Shown here: one piece after another, positions 24,770 to 36,540 of the stretch | Position numbering within the stretch: position 1 is the first letter of the stretch | Layout: each line of letters opens with the position of its first letter | Notes under the pieces: model-generated | Database searches by the model: none | What the model was told of the DNA's origin: nothing | What the model saw: the letters and a program-made list of their open reading frames with translations, nothing else | Source: Cercis canadensis | Taxonomy: Eukaryota > Streptophyta > Magnoliopsida > Fabales > Fabaceae | DNA length: 64,000 nucleotides | Direction: 5' to 3' | NCBI GenBank assembly: GCA_003255065.1 | Contig: QAOA01002045.1 | Span: forward strand, 124,001 to 188,000 | Made by a program: the position numbers and the translations under genes

Positions 24770-25370
24770 GGGGTTTGGGGTTTAGGAGTTAGGATTTAGT
24801 GATTTAGTAGTTTGGGATTCAAGATTAAGGGATTTATGGGTTTAAGGTTAGGGTTTACTGATTTAGTGGTTTGGGATTTTGGATTTAGGGGTTTGGGATT
24901 TACGGTTTATAGTTTAGGGTTAAGGGGTTAAGGTTTAATGATTTAGTAGTTTAGAGTTTGGGGGTTTAAGATTAAGGGATTAGAGATTTAATGGTTTAGG
25001 GTTTAGATGTTAGGGTTTAGTGATTCAGTGGTTTGGAGTTTAGGGGTTTAAGGGTTAAGAGTTAAGGTTTAGTAATTTAGGGTTTGGGGGTTTAAGGGTT
25101 TAGGGGTTTGGGGTTAGGGTTTAGAAATAATTTTGTAATTTTTTCTATTACTGTGTAAGTTATTACCTCTACTGTTATGCAATTTTTCATGTTGGAATAA
25201 ATTGTAATTTTCTAATTGTGTTTTTGTTTAATTGTGTAAAATTTTAAATTCTTAGAATGTTCAAATTTTAGGGTAGACTATCTCTAATTTTTTAGTTAAG
25301 GTTTAGGGTTAGTGGTTTAGGGTTTGAGGTTTAGGAGTTTAGGATTTAATGTTAGGGGTTTACAATTTTG
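24770..25370 (+). repeat. Degenerate telomere-like (TTTAGGG) tract inside CACTA element 1
   Basis: Runs of imperfect 'tttagggttta', 'ggtttaggg' and 'gatttagtggttt' units fill about 24770-25125, with a shorter patch at about 25285-25370. The unit length wanders between 7 and about 14 bp. The tract is internal to the transposon and has a counterpart in CACTA element 2. Confidence 0.75.
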
Positions 25371-25450
25371 GGGTTTAGGTTTGTTAATTTAGAGATTTTG
25401 GGGTTTATTGTACTAATTATTTTATTCTTAATATTTAAATTGTATGACAT

Positions 25451-27190
25451 ATGTCAAACCAGCCGAGACGTACATCTTCAACAGTTGGGTCGATGTCTAA
25501 GAGGGACAAAGGCAAGGTCGTTGCTTGGCTTGCTCATACCGAGCCAACCTTGCCTTTATTTATGCCAACCCCGGGGTTGTTGCGCACATCGTCGCCCACT
25601 TCGACGCACGAGGAGTTCTTAGGAGCCCCCACCCAGGCTCCACATCGTCAACCGCTAAGGGGTCGTCGTATGCAAGTCCTACAATTTTTGACTCACCACC
25701 ATCGGGCTCCCGAGAGGCTGATGGTCAGTTGTAGATTGAGTCACACGAGAGGAATAAGTAAGTTAATTCTAATACTTAACAATTTATCCTTTATGTGCAG
25801 CTTTATGCCTTCCAAAGAGCCCGTCAACTACCTTTCGACTATCTACAAATCAAAGTTTGAGCAGTTGTCGCTAAAGTTCACCTTAGTTCCTGATGAGGTG
25901 AAATAACTCTGGTGGACAAAGTTCAAGGTAAATTTTTCATTGATTTTATTTTATTTTACTTTATTCTAAACTAGTTTGTATGAATATTTACTGACATTGA
26001 TCTTCTATTTTCTAATGCAAACGAAATGTGTTTGAGATCCCTAGCATGAGAGCCAGATTCGTAAGATCTGGCTCTCAAAGTGTTCTAACAACCTTCGCGC
26101 TTGCTTTCGAGACATCGAGATTCAGAAGACAAGGGGCGAATGGTTGTTGCTTGCTGTTCTTGAGGCCCTCAGAGCCAAATGGGCCACTGAGCAGTACAAG
26201 GTCATCTCTGAGAGAAACACGAAGAACCGTTCCTTGGATTAGGGGCAGGCCTTACACAGAGGCGGCTCACTTACCGTCTCCGAACACAAACAGAGGCTGG
26301 TAAGTGTTTTATTAATAACGTTGTAAAAGTTTAGATATGTTTAAAAGTTATTTCAATTTATGTTTACTAACATTTGATGTTTTTTGTAAACGGAGTTGGG
26401 GAAAAAATCCAACGCACCAGAGATCTTTTGTCACCTTTAGTACAACTTTAGTAAGGGATGGGTCTATAAATGGGCTTAGTCCACTTATTTCAATTAGGGT
26501 TTATATCTATGTATTTTTTACTAACCTAATTATTAATAACGTTGTAAAAGTTTAGATATGTTTAAAAGTTATTTCAATTTATGTTTACTAACATTTGATG
26601 TTTTTTGTAAACGGAGTTGGGGAAAAAATCCAACGCACCAGAGATCTTTTGTCACCTTTAGTACAACTCTAGTAAGGGATGGGTCCATAAATGGGCTTAG
26701 TCCACTTATTTCAATTAGGGTTTATATCTATGTATTTTTTACTAACCTAATTATTTTATCTATGAAGACTGAGTTTGAGAGGCACCGGTCTAAGGGCCAA
26801 ACCCAGTTCTTTTCCTCTTCTGTTGACGACATCGGGCTATGACTCGATGTCATCGGCGGCAAGAATAAGAAGGGCCGGATTTATGACATGGGCTTTGAGG
26901 CCAATGTATTGGACTCTGCCCGTTCACAGCCTACCTAGCCCTCTCAGCAGCTAGATGCTCGGATGTCAGAGATGATGTCCCAGTTGGCAAACTTGCAGCA
27001 GACAGTGGATCACCTCCGCCCAATGGTCGACGCATTGGATGCCACTGGCACATCAATGGAGGTGCTCACAACTATGTTAGGCAACCTACTGCAACAACGC
27101 CAAGGTGTGGCATCCAGTTCGGCCCCACAGCCCCTCGCTGACGATCACGATGACGCAATTGAGGACTTGGGGGTAAACAAGGAGGAGTAA
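25451..27190 (+). pseudogene. Ptta/En/Spm-type transposon protein gene of CACTA element 1 (Transposase_24-like), decayed
   Basis: Starts ATGTCAAACCAGCCG (MSNQPRRTSSTVGS...), then continues in pieces. About 25800-25925 holds the LYAFQRARQLPFDY and ELWW.KF region; about 26150-26300 holds NTKNRSLDxGQALHRGGSLTV, the conserved 'GGS...EHKQRL' core. Then ELGKKSNAPEIFCH and FSKGWVYKWA at about 26395-26475. 26760-26940 holds TEFERHRS and IGGKNKKGRIYDMG, and 26963-27190 holds a coiled-coil-like C-terminus ending with an acidic tail. This order is that of plant Ptta/En/Spm proteins (PF03004). In-frame stops between pieces and a duplicated exon (26313-26754) suggest it is not functional, although some gaps may be introns. 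Confidence 0.7.
26313..26754 (+). repeat. Two-copy tandem duplication of an exon in the Ptta-like gene, period 221 bp
   Basis: About 26313-26533 and 26534-26754 are almost identical, differing at about two positions ('acaactttag' versus 'acaactctag', 'gggtctata' versus 'gggtccata'). The junction has no N, unlike the other doubled segments here. Confidence 0.8.
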
Positions 27191-27471
27191 GGATGAGGGA
27201 TTTGTACTTTTTTTTATTGTATAACATTTTTTTTAATGTAATTAAATTTTATTAATAAAATTTATTCTATTTCATTTCATTTTCATTAATAATTTGATTA
27301 AATGTTTAGAAAAAATAAATAGTCATTTGAGATAAAAATAAAAAAAATTGTCACGAAATTTCTCTCGGATAAGTTTTCGTGAGAAATTTCTCACGGACCA
27401 AATCCATGAGAAACCTCACAACTTACGCATAAGAAGATCTCACACGTAACAAATGTTTATCTGTGAGAAAT

Positions 27472-27910
27472 TTCTCAGACGTATTTTTCCGTGAGAAAAA
27501 CCTTTTGTCACGCTTGATTTTCTCTCACCTTGATTTCCGTGAGAAATTTCATGACAATAGTGTTTCTCATGAACTTTTCCTCCATTTTTCACGGAATTTG
27601 TTTATGAGAAAAAATGTTTTTTCTTGTGGTAAGTTTATACTTTTAAAAGAAATAAGAAACATATGAAAATTGAAGAAGCATTGAAAATAATATTTATANT
27701 TCTCAGACGTATTTTTCCGTGAGAAAAACCTTTTGTCACGCTTGATTTCCTTGAGAAATTTCATGACAATAGTGTTTCTCATGAACTTTTCCTCAATTTT
27801 TCACGGAATTTGTTTGTGAGAAAAAAGTTTTTTTCTTGTGGTAAGTTTATACTTTTAAAAGAAATAAGAAACATATGAAAATTGAAGAAGCATTGAAAAT
27901 AATATTTATA
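27472..27910 (+). repeat. Right end of CACTA element 1 written twice across an N
   Basis: 27472-27698 and 27700-27910 are the same sequence either side of the N at 27699. The second copy lacks about 16 bp around 'tctctcaccttgattt'. It is best read as two alleles or contig ends that were not merged. Confidence 0.75.
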
Positions 27911-28304
27911 GAGACATGGGGAATGGGAGAATGGGAAAATGGGAGAGAACCAATAGATGTACCGTATGCTTGCTAGAGCCTTGAGAATTTCTAAGAGTTT
28001 TACAAGGGAAATTTATTAAGATTAACTAAAATCAAAGAGCCACAATTAAAATGGATTGATGTTTCAAATTCTAATTTTATAGTGATACTTATACATTTCA
28101 TATATTATATAATATATTTATTTTAAAAAATAATAATAAATAGTTGGGTTGGGTTGTGTTAGATTGGTTTATTATTTTTGCTAATCCAAACCCAACCCAA
28201 TATTTACTAAAAAAATTCAAACCCAACCAACCCATATAAAAATTTAAACCAAACCATCCATATGTTTGGTTTGGTCGAGATAGTTTGGGTTTTGAACAAC
28301 CCTA

Positions 28305-29593
28305 CCACTAAGCTAGAGCTCTTCCTATAATAATTTGAAGTCTAGACAGTATGGAATTCTTGATTCTTTGTTATGTCACTCCAAGCACGTTTTAGAAGAG
28401 TTATGTTATTTGCGGAACACTAAGCTACTCCCCTTTAAGAGGGGCTAGCACTACTCCCTCCTCTTGAGGAGGGATTTTGAGTGGTTCCAATGAGATTTAT
28501 TATGTGTGATTTTGATTTTATTGTGAATATCTTAAAATATCAAGTCACTTAGTATTATTGAAATATTTAAATAGTTAGTAAAATTTAAATTTAATAGAGT
28601 CAAAGAAAATTAACAAAATTTTGATAGAATTTGAATATATTTTTTTGGCACGCTTTATTATGTTATGTTATTTATGTATTTTATAAAAAATAATTATTCT
28701 AACATATATTAAATTATTTAATTTTAAAAAAATTTTACAATAAAATTAAAATTATTAAATAAATTTCACTCAAATCTAGGTAAGGGATAGCTTTATCCCT
28801 TCTTATAACAGGGATAAGATACCCTTCACCGTATTATTGTTCACCTTTTCTTCTTTACCGAACCGTCCACTGGCACTGCAGCTGGCATGGATAACGATTG
28901 ATCTGCATAGGGACGTATCATGATATTGATATTGAAAACTGACACACACTGTACTGTACTTTATTAATTAGCATTAATAAAAAGAATTTGTTTTTAGTGT
29001 AGGCTCTCATTCTTGAATAATAATTTTTTCACGAGTAATACATATTTGTACAGTAAATATGTTCAGACTTCATTAAATTTTTATACATGGTACAAGATGA
29101 ACTTAACTGAATTACTAAAACACCACCAACTAACAATGTGAGCCAATTGGATATAAAAGTAGTATGCAAGAGTTATTTCTATCTTTTTAAATATTTTAAC
29201 GTTTGTATTTGTTTACATATTATAATCCAACTAACAGTAAGTGAAATCCGAGTGATTTTGCATTATTGATTTTATTTTTGTTCTCATTTTGATAGTTAGA
29301 CCCTCGATTATATTCTTACAATTTATCTTATTCTTATCTATTGATTTGATTTGATTTTTTTGTTTTTACAATCATGATATTTTTAGCAAAAAGTTTTCTA
29401 TGAAGTGATCATCAGCACTACCAAACTTCTCCTTTGACTTGACACCACCTAACAATCAACTTGGTCCGATGGTGACAAATACATGTTAGTTTTTTGGGTT
29501 CAATGTATATGCTAAGTATTTTCCCTCGGACCTCAAAAAAACAGTGGGTTTAAGTTTCACTATTTCTCTATCTTCATCAACAGAGGCACGATC
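28305..29593. other. Intergenic region 5' of AVT1 copy C
   Basis: No gene recognised. A GC-rich hairpin 'ctccctcctcttgaggaggg' lies at about 28457-28478, next to 'tactcccctttaagagggg'. The final few hundred bases before 29594 presumably contain the promoter and 5' UTR of copy C; no clear core element could be assigned. Confidence 0.4.
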
Positions 29594-32500
29594 ATGTCAA
29601 TGGCGAATAGGGACAGAGATGGATCATCGCAGTATACACCTCTGTTGGTCGATGATAACCAACATGATGTACATGGTGCAAATGGAGTGGGAACGGGTGA
29701 AGATGACATAAATAAAAATGGCCAAGCCTCTTTCTTCAAGACCTGTTTCCATTGCATTAATAGCATTACAGGTTTGAAAATTTTCTTTTCTTTTGTCTCT
29801 CAAAACAATTTCTGGGAATCAAAATTTTAAATTGCAGTTCACACTTCACAGCCAATATTGAACACCGCAGTCATATGTATGTATTTAACTTGGAAATTCA
29901 AAAAATCAGTTAATGAAGAAAGTATTTGTAGTTAAATTGGAGAAATAGAATTTATTCATATACAAAATATTTATATATAGTAGTTTCAATACATGTTTTA
30001 TATTCATACATCTTTAAAGTTAGCAAAGAGAATAGAACTCTCTGATAGTCTTCTATCCTCATAGAATGTATCAGTTATTTAAATAAATTATTAATAAATT
30101 AATAGTGAGTAAGATGTTCTTCTATCATGGCCCAAAGAATAAGAGTTCCCTATGACCATATTTTCTTTCTCCTAGTTTTCTCATCAATTTGTTTTTTTTT
30201 TTTTTTTCAACTTTTCTCATTCTTAAGTCCACTATTCTTTTAACCATTAAATATTTCATTTTAAAACATTTTTAACTGAATTTGCCTCACTTCTACCATA
30301 AAAATTATGAGAACTCCCATTTAGCTTGGATAAATTTGCTTAGGTATGCCATGGACTAGTACATGGCATTAATAGTTTAATATATATATAGTTACCATCT
30401 GAGTTGTAAATAAAATGGTCATAGGGGTCTTTTTGTAAGAAGAAAGTTTAGTGTTTGAGGCTTCCTTTAGACAAAAGTAAAAGTTCTCAAAATGCTCATC
30501 CATACAAAATTATAACAATTGGTACTTTGAGATCAGAATCTGAATGGCTCGCCCTATGTTTGATAGTTTGGTTCCATTTAAAGAGTGGTGTTCCTAGCTT
30601 ACCAATATATATATAGTCATGGATGTTTGTATCTGTCCTAAGAGCAACACCTATTAACCCGGACAGCAGTTCTCCATCCACTAAACACCTAATTAAATGG
30701 TATTTTTCAAAATTATATAAAGCTTTCAATATGTTATTTTTATTTAATTGATTTTGTTATCATGATACTATTAGGTAAATGCAAACATGAGACATTTTTA
30801 AGTGATGACCACGTGCAAATATTGAGCCACATCAACATTTATGTGACGGTAGCTATTGTACTTAGCCATACACCCAACAATATTATTGCAACTACAATAA
30901 ATTGTGATTGTGGACCGCATTTCAAAAGCTTGGTTACCATTGCATGCAGAGCTTAATTTTAACAGCGACCGCTCCCATGACTATGGTCCACTACATTGAC
31001 TTTATGAGAGAAATCCATCATATAATCACAAGGCACTCCCTGTGTTTCATAGTGAATAAAGCTAGCCATTTGTATTTTCTGAGACAGGATCTAACATTAT
31101 CCACAATGCAGTTAATATAATTTAACCTGGTTTACTTGTTCGAAGCAGCAAGCATAATCCTCATTTTCAGCTTCAATAAGCCAGTTGGCTATAAATATGA
31201 TGAAGAAAAAATACCACAGCTTATACTGTTTTGTTTTGTTTTTTTTTTTTTTGTTTTTCTTTTCAGGAAGTGGAATAATTTCAATTCCATTTGCTCTAGC
31301 TTCGGGAGGATGGCTAAGCTTGATACTTCTGTTCATGATCTCGATAGCTGCCCATTATACAGGCATTTTGATTCAGAGATGCATGGATTTGAATTCCAAT
31401 ATTAAACTCTTTCATGACTTGGGGCACCAAGCATTTGGAAATAAGGGAAGGGTGTTTGTATTAATTGCCATGAACTGTGAGCTCTACTTGGTCGTAACAG
31501 GTTACTTGATTCTAGAAGGGGACAACATGAACAAGATATTACCAAATTTGGAAATAGATATTGCAGGATTAACCTTAAGTGGTACCCAACTATTTATCAT
31601 AGTTACTGCTCTCATTATTTTGCCTATATTATGGTTGGATAACTTGGTCTACCTTTCTTATGTCTCTGCAACTGGGGCTTTAGCATCAATTATCTTCCTA
31701 TGTGCACTGTTATGGTATGGTGCATTTGATGGTCCAGGATTCACTCAAAAGGGAACTCTCATCAACTGGAGTGGAATTCCTTCAGCTGTTAGCTTGTATG
31801 CATTTTGTTATAGTACCCATCCAGTCTTCCCAAATCTCTACACTTCCATGAGAAACAAGAAGCAATTCTCTTGTGTAAGTACGCAATTCTTAATGCATAA
31901 CTATACACAAGCTGGTTATACAATTGCATTTGAGTTTGACTAGAAAAATGTTTAAGTAGTGATATGTAAACTCAGATGAAGTCATTTGAGCAGTTATATA
32001 TAGTTATAATATGTAAAATTTGTATATGTAGCATTCCTTCTATACTTATTTTTATTTCATCTTTAACAAAGCAAATTCCCAAATTTTCTTATTTTTATTT
32101 TTAATTTTTTTACAGGTCTTGCTCGTATCCTTTGGCTTGTGCACCTTTATTTATGCAGCAACAGCTGTCGCAGGTTATCTAATGTTTGGTTCAGAGGTTG
32201 ACTCGGAAATAACTTTGAACCTTGAATCAAGCAAAGTGAGTGCAAAAGTGGCTATATACATCATATTGATAAGTCCTATAGCCAAATATCCACTTACGGT
32301 TACACCAGTTGTTGATTCTATAAAGAGTGCATTTCCAGAACACTACAACAGAAGGATCACACATTTAGTTGTGAGTACGTGTGTGCTAATCACCACCGTT
32401 GCTGTAGGTCTGGGGGTGCCCTTTTTTGCTTATCTCATGGCACTAGGTGGAGCATTGTGTAGTGTCACATGTGCACTTCTAGTGCCATGTGTCTGCTATT

Positions 32501-32631
32501 TGAAGATCACAGACACTTACCGAAGGGTTGAAGTAGAAACCATCATTAATTGTGCCATAATAGTATTTGGGACTGCAATTTTAATAGCAGGTACTTACAC
32601 AGCTATTGTAGAAATTATTGCAGCATATTGA
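29594..32631 (+). CDS. AVT1-type vacuolar amino-acid transporter, copy C (three exons)
   Basis: Exons 29594-29771, 31267-31874 and 32116-32631 give 433 aa. The first ATG (29594, MSMANRDRDG) is used; the ATG matching the other copies' start is two codons later (29600). Aa_trans/AVT1 family, tonoplast amino-acid/proton antiporter. N-tail with PLLVDDNQHDVHGANG, then TM1 GSGIISIPFALASGGWLS, LEGDNMNKILPNLEIDIAG, SYVSATGALAS, YSTHPVFPNLYTSM, and in exon 3 ISPIAKYPLTVTPVVDSIKS and GTYTAIVEIIAAY. No internal stops. Intron phases match the other copies. It lies between two inverted CACTA elements, and a Helitron begins 260 bp after its stop codon. Confidence 0.92.
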
Positions 32632-33733
32632 TTTGTAAAATTTGATTATACTTTTTGAACCGTTAAGTTTTGAATAAAATTTTCTTATGCTGTTTCCCGC
32701 ACCTTGCTATCTTCCCTAAGTATTTGGTTCCCGGTGAGATAGTTGTAACTTGTAAGAAAATTTTTCAACCAAGGATGAATTGTATTTTTTTGGGATCAGT
32801 CATACTAATGCTCTGTTTAGTAGGAGGTATCATTTGATGCTGTGAGTGACTAGTTTGTTTCAACTTTCATATAAGAAATTGTAAGTTAAAATCTATATTA
32901 TTACCTGAAGCAGAGTATCTAGAATAGCAGGTCTCTGCCACGTATCAAGCATTGCAAGCCAATTTTTCCTCCAAAACTTGCATCTATTTACTTTATTGTC
33001 TAGATACATTCCAACATTTATGCTTAATAGTATAGATTTTCTTATATTAGACAGAAGTAACACTGCTCTGTTTTCCTATTTTCCTATGTAAGTCTTGGTT
33101 TTTTCCCCCGAAGTCATAAATTGGAACCTTTCATGTTGCGTGGGAAAACATACTCCTCATTATTCTTTTCTTTTCATGTGCACACTTGCTTTTAATGCGT
33201 TTAACTTCTGGATACTTAATCTATAATTCCAAAAGTCTTCTCAACGGACTATTTCCCATATTGCTTTTCCCTTTGGTTTTCCTAAGCATAAAGCCACTAC
33301 AAAAAATAAGATTTTTTCTTACAGACAAAATATGTGAGAACAGAACCAAAAATCTGCGAGAAACAATGTTGTCAATGAATTTCTCATGGACTCTATGATG
33401 AGAGAAAAACCATCGTTGTCTGAGAGAAATTTCTCATGTATACACTAATGAAGTGCTTGAGAAATTCTCACCCATAAGTTGTGGATTTTCTCATAAACTT
33501 CTGTTAGTGAGAAATGTCTCTCGGACACCAATCCGAGAGACATTCCGCGAGAAATTAGTTTTTTTTTTTGTCTCAAAAATTAATTATTAATTTTAATTAA
33601 ATGCAGGATATGAAAAAATAAAAATGAGATAAATCAAATAGAAATATAATAAAAATATAATATTCAAATTCAATTACAATAAAAAAAATGTTATACAATA
33701 AAAACAAATAAAAAAAATATACAATCTATAGCT

Positions 33734-35571
33734 CTAATAGTCCCTGTCGTTGTCTCCTCCCAAGTCTTCGGCTGCGTCATCATCATTGTCAGCCGGGAGT
33801 TGTGGGACCACAGCAGATAGGGCACCTTGACCTTGTTGTAGGAGCTGAGCTAACATTGCAGCGAGGTCCTTTGTGGATGAGCCGAAGGCCCCAAGAACTT
33901 GCACTAGCTCCTAGACCTATTGCGTAAGGGTGGCCACCTGAGACATCATCTCCGATAGGTGAGGATTTGGCTGCTTGGAAGGCTAGGCAGCCTAGGGTTA
34001 GGCCAAGTCCAACACACCGGCCTCAGAGTCCATGCCATAAACTCAACCGTTTTTGTTTTGCCTAGATTCATAACCCGGTGCCTCTCAAACTCATTATGCA
34101 TAGATAAAAGTAGCATGTTAGTACTAAAAATTTGAACTATAGCTATAGAACTTACATAAACAATAATTAACATGAAAAAATACATACATAAGTGGATTGA
34201 GCCTGTGGATGGACTCAGCCCTTGCTGAAACTATGTTGGAGGTGATAAAAGACTTCTGGTGTATTGGGCTCTCTCCTCAACTCCTTCGTCTACAAAAAAA
34301 TTTAACTATTAGTAAACATAAATTAACATAATTTTAAAACATCTCTAAAATTAAATTATGTTATTAAATGAAGAACTTACCAACCTCCATTTGTGTTTAA
34401 AGACGGTTATTGAACCACTTATGTTATAACACCCGCNAAAATTTGAACTATAGCTATAGAACTTACATAAACAATAATTAACATGAAAAAATACATACAT
34501 AAGTGGACTGAGCCTGTGGATGGACTCAGCCCTTGCTGAAACTATGTTGGAGGTGATAAAAGACTTCTGGTGTATTGGGCTCTCTCCCCAACTCCTTCGT
34601 CTACAAAAAAATTTAACTATTAGTAAACATAAATTAACATAATTTTAAAACATCTCTAAAATTAAATTATGTTATTAAATGAAGAACTTACCAACCTCCA
34701 TTTGTGTTTAAAGACGGTTATTGAACCACTTATGTTATAACACCCGCCCTAATCCAAGGACCAGTTCTTCTTGTTGCGGTTTGACATCGCCTTGTACTAT
34801 GCGGATGCCCATTTAGATCTTAAGACCTTCAACATAGTAGGGCTCAACCATTCGCTATTTGTCTTCTCGATCCTAATGTCTCAAAGGAGGTGCAAATGTT
34901 ATCACTGCATTTTTAGGGCAAGATCTTACGAATCTGGCTCTCATACTGCGGGTCCTAGACACATTTCCTTTGCATTAGAAAACAAAATATCAATGTTAGT
35001 AAACCTTAATATGAAGTTAATTTAAAATAAAGTAAAATTAATTTAGCTAAAATTATTACCTTGAACTCGGTCCACCACTATTCCTTTACCTAATTAGGAA
35101 TAGAGGTGAAGTCCAGCCACACGTCCTCATATTTCGACTTATAAATCGTTGAAAAGTAGTGAACGGGCTCCTTGGAAGGAAGAAAGCTGCAAAAACAAAA
35201 ATTATTATCAGTACATGTACTATAAACCCTAAAAAAATAATAAGATAGGTGTTAGGATTAACTTACTCCTTCCTCCCGTGTGGCCATATCCACAAGAGAC
35301 CATCAGCTGCCCTGGCACCGTGTGAGGGTAAGTTCAACATGAACTCGGGTGAAATGACATTCTAGCGATCGATGATGCACTGCCTGGGGTCACAACTCTT
35401 GACCCTTCATACATCGTAGTGGGCGACGATGTGTGCTCTAACCCTAGGGTCAACATAAACAAAAGAGAAGCTGGCTTGGTTTGAGAAGGCCAAGCAATAG
35501 CCTACCCTTTGTCCCTCTTAGAGGGCGCAGCTGTTGCAGATGAACTCTATAGATGGTCTGACATCTGTCAT
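33734..35571 (-). pseudogene. Ptta/En/Spm-type transposon protein gene of CACTA element 2, decayed
   Basis: Reads on the minus strand from ATGACAGATGTCAGACC (35571) to a TAG at 33734. It is colinear with 25451-27190. Pieces include the Lys/Arg-rich start, 'cccgttcactacttttcaacg' (about 35170-35140), the ELWWTEFK region (about 35090-35060), the basic core (about 34960-34780), EFERHR (about 34095-34075) and the acidic C-terminus (about 33790-33734). Stops interrupt the frame. The N at 34437 doubles one exon-bearing segment. Confidence 0.65.
34127..34747 (+). repeat. 310-bp segment written twice across an N
   Basis: 34127-34436 and 34438-34747 are essentially identical on the two sides of the N at 34437. 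An unmerged contig overlap is the simplest reading. Confidence 0.8.
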
Positions 35572-35629
35572 ACAATTTAAATATTAAGCAGGAAATAATT
35601 AATACAATAAAATAGCAAATCCTAATCCT

Positions 35630-36540
35630 AAACCCCGAATAGTAAATCCCAAACCCTAACTTTAATCCCTAAACTTCATATCCTAAACTCTAAACCCTAA
35701 CCCTAAACCCCTACCAAAAATTTGGCAAAGTCTCCGCTAAACTAGAACAATCCAAGATTTCAAATTTCCACACAATTACACAAGAACCCAAACAAAATAG
35801 CAATCAATTCCAAAACCAACAATTACATAGTCGTACAGGAAAAAATTATACAACAATAGGCAAGACAACAAAATTTAACAAAATTAATTTCCAATTTAAG
35901 TAAATTAATTTGCACATAACAAATCTCTAAACCCTAACCCTAAACTTTAAACTCTTAAATCACTAAATCCTAACTCCAAAACCCTAAATCTCCCTAACCA
36001 CTAAATCATTAAACCTTAATTTGTAAATCCTAAACCTTAAATCACTAACCCCTAATCTTTAAACCACAAACTCTAAACTTTAATCCTAAACCCTAAATCA
36101 CTAAATCCTAACTCTAAACCTTAAATCACTAACCCCTAACCTAAACCCAAATCCTAAACCTCTAAATCACTAAACCATAACCCCAAATTCTAAATCACTA
36201 AACCCTAAACTCTAAATCACTAACCCTAACCCCTAAATCACTAAACCTTAATCTGTAAACCCTAACCCTAAACCCCTAAATCAATAAACCTTATCCCTTA
36301 AACTATAAACCCTAAATCCTAATTCTTAAACCCCTAAATCACTAAACACTAATCCCTAAATCCTAACTCTAAACTCTAAATAACTAATCCTTAACCCCTA
36401 AATTACTAAACCCTAACTCCTAAACCTTAAACCCCAAATCCTAAAGCCCTAAATCACTAAACCATAACCCAAACCTAAATCACTAAACCCTAAATCACTA
36501 ACCCCTAATCTCTAAATCAGTAAACCCTAACCCCTAAACT
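35630..36540 (-). repeat. Degenerate telomere-like (CCCTAAA) tract inside CACTA element 2
   Basis: Imperfect 'ccctaaacccta', 'aaatcactaaac' and 'ctaacccctaa' units fill about 35630-35720 and 35925-36540. It is the reverse-complement counterpart of the tract in element 1 and clearly longer (roughly 700 versus 440 bp). Confidence 0.75.

Larger units (their letters stand above)
23956..27631 (+). mobile_element. CACTA (En/Spm) element 1, non-autonomous
   Basis: The left end is CACTACAAGAAAAAAATGG. The right end reads 'ttttttcttgtggta', an imperfect inverse. Both subterminal regions (about 23970-24170 and 27350-27620) are packed with TTTCTCACGGA / TCCGTGAGAAA-type motifs, as expected for CACTA subterminal repeats. 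The interior holds one Ptta/En/Spm-type gene (25451-27190) but no TNP2 transposase, so it depends on a helper. A telomere-like tract occupies about 24770-25125. No matching 3-bp target duplication was found. Confidence 0.8.
23727..28304. mobile_element. hAT-like element interrupted by a CACTA transposon
   Basis: The left end TATGGGTATTCATGGGCTGG (23727) pairs with the right end '...gggttttgaacaacccta' (28304). Subterminal 'aacccaaac' and 'gttgggttggg' motifs lie on both sides (23727-23870 and 28140-28300). The flanking 8-mers CTACTGAG (23719-23726) and CCACTAAG (28305-28312) agree at 6 of 8, as expected for an old hAT target duplication. The CACTA element at 23956-27631 sits inside. No hAT transposase is seen. 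Confidence 0.55.

Noticed and set aside
24770..25125. Possible true telomere or interstitial telomere
   Set aside because: The units are degenerate and the tract lies inside a CACTA element with a counterpart in the second copy, so it is element sequence.
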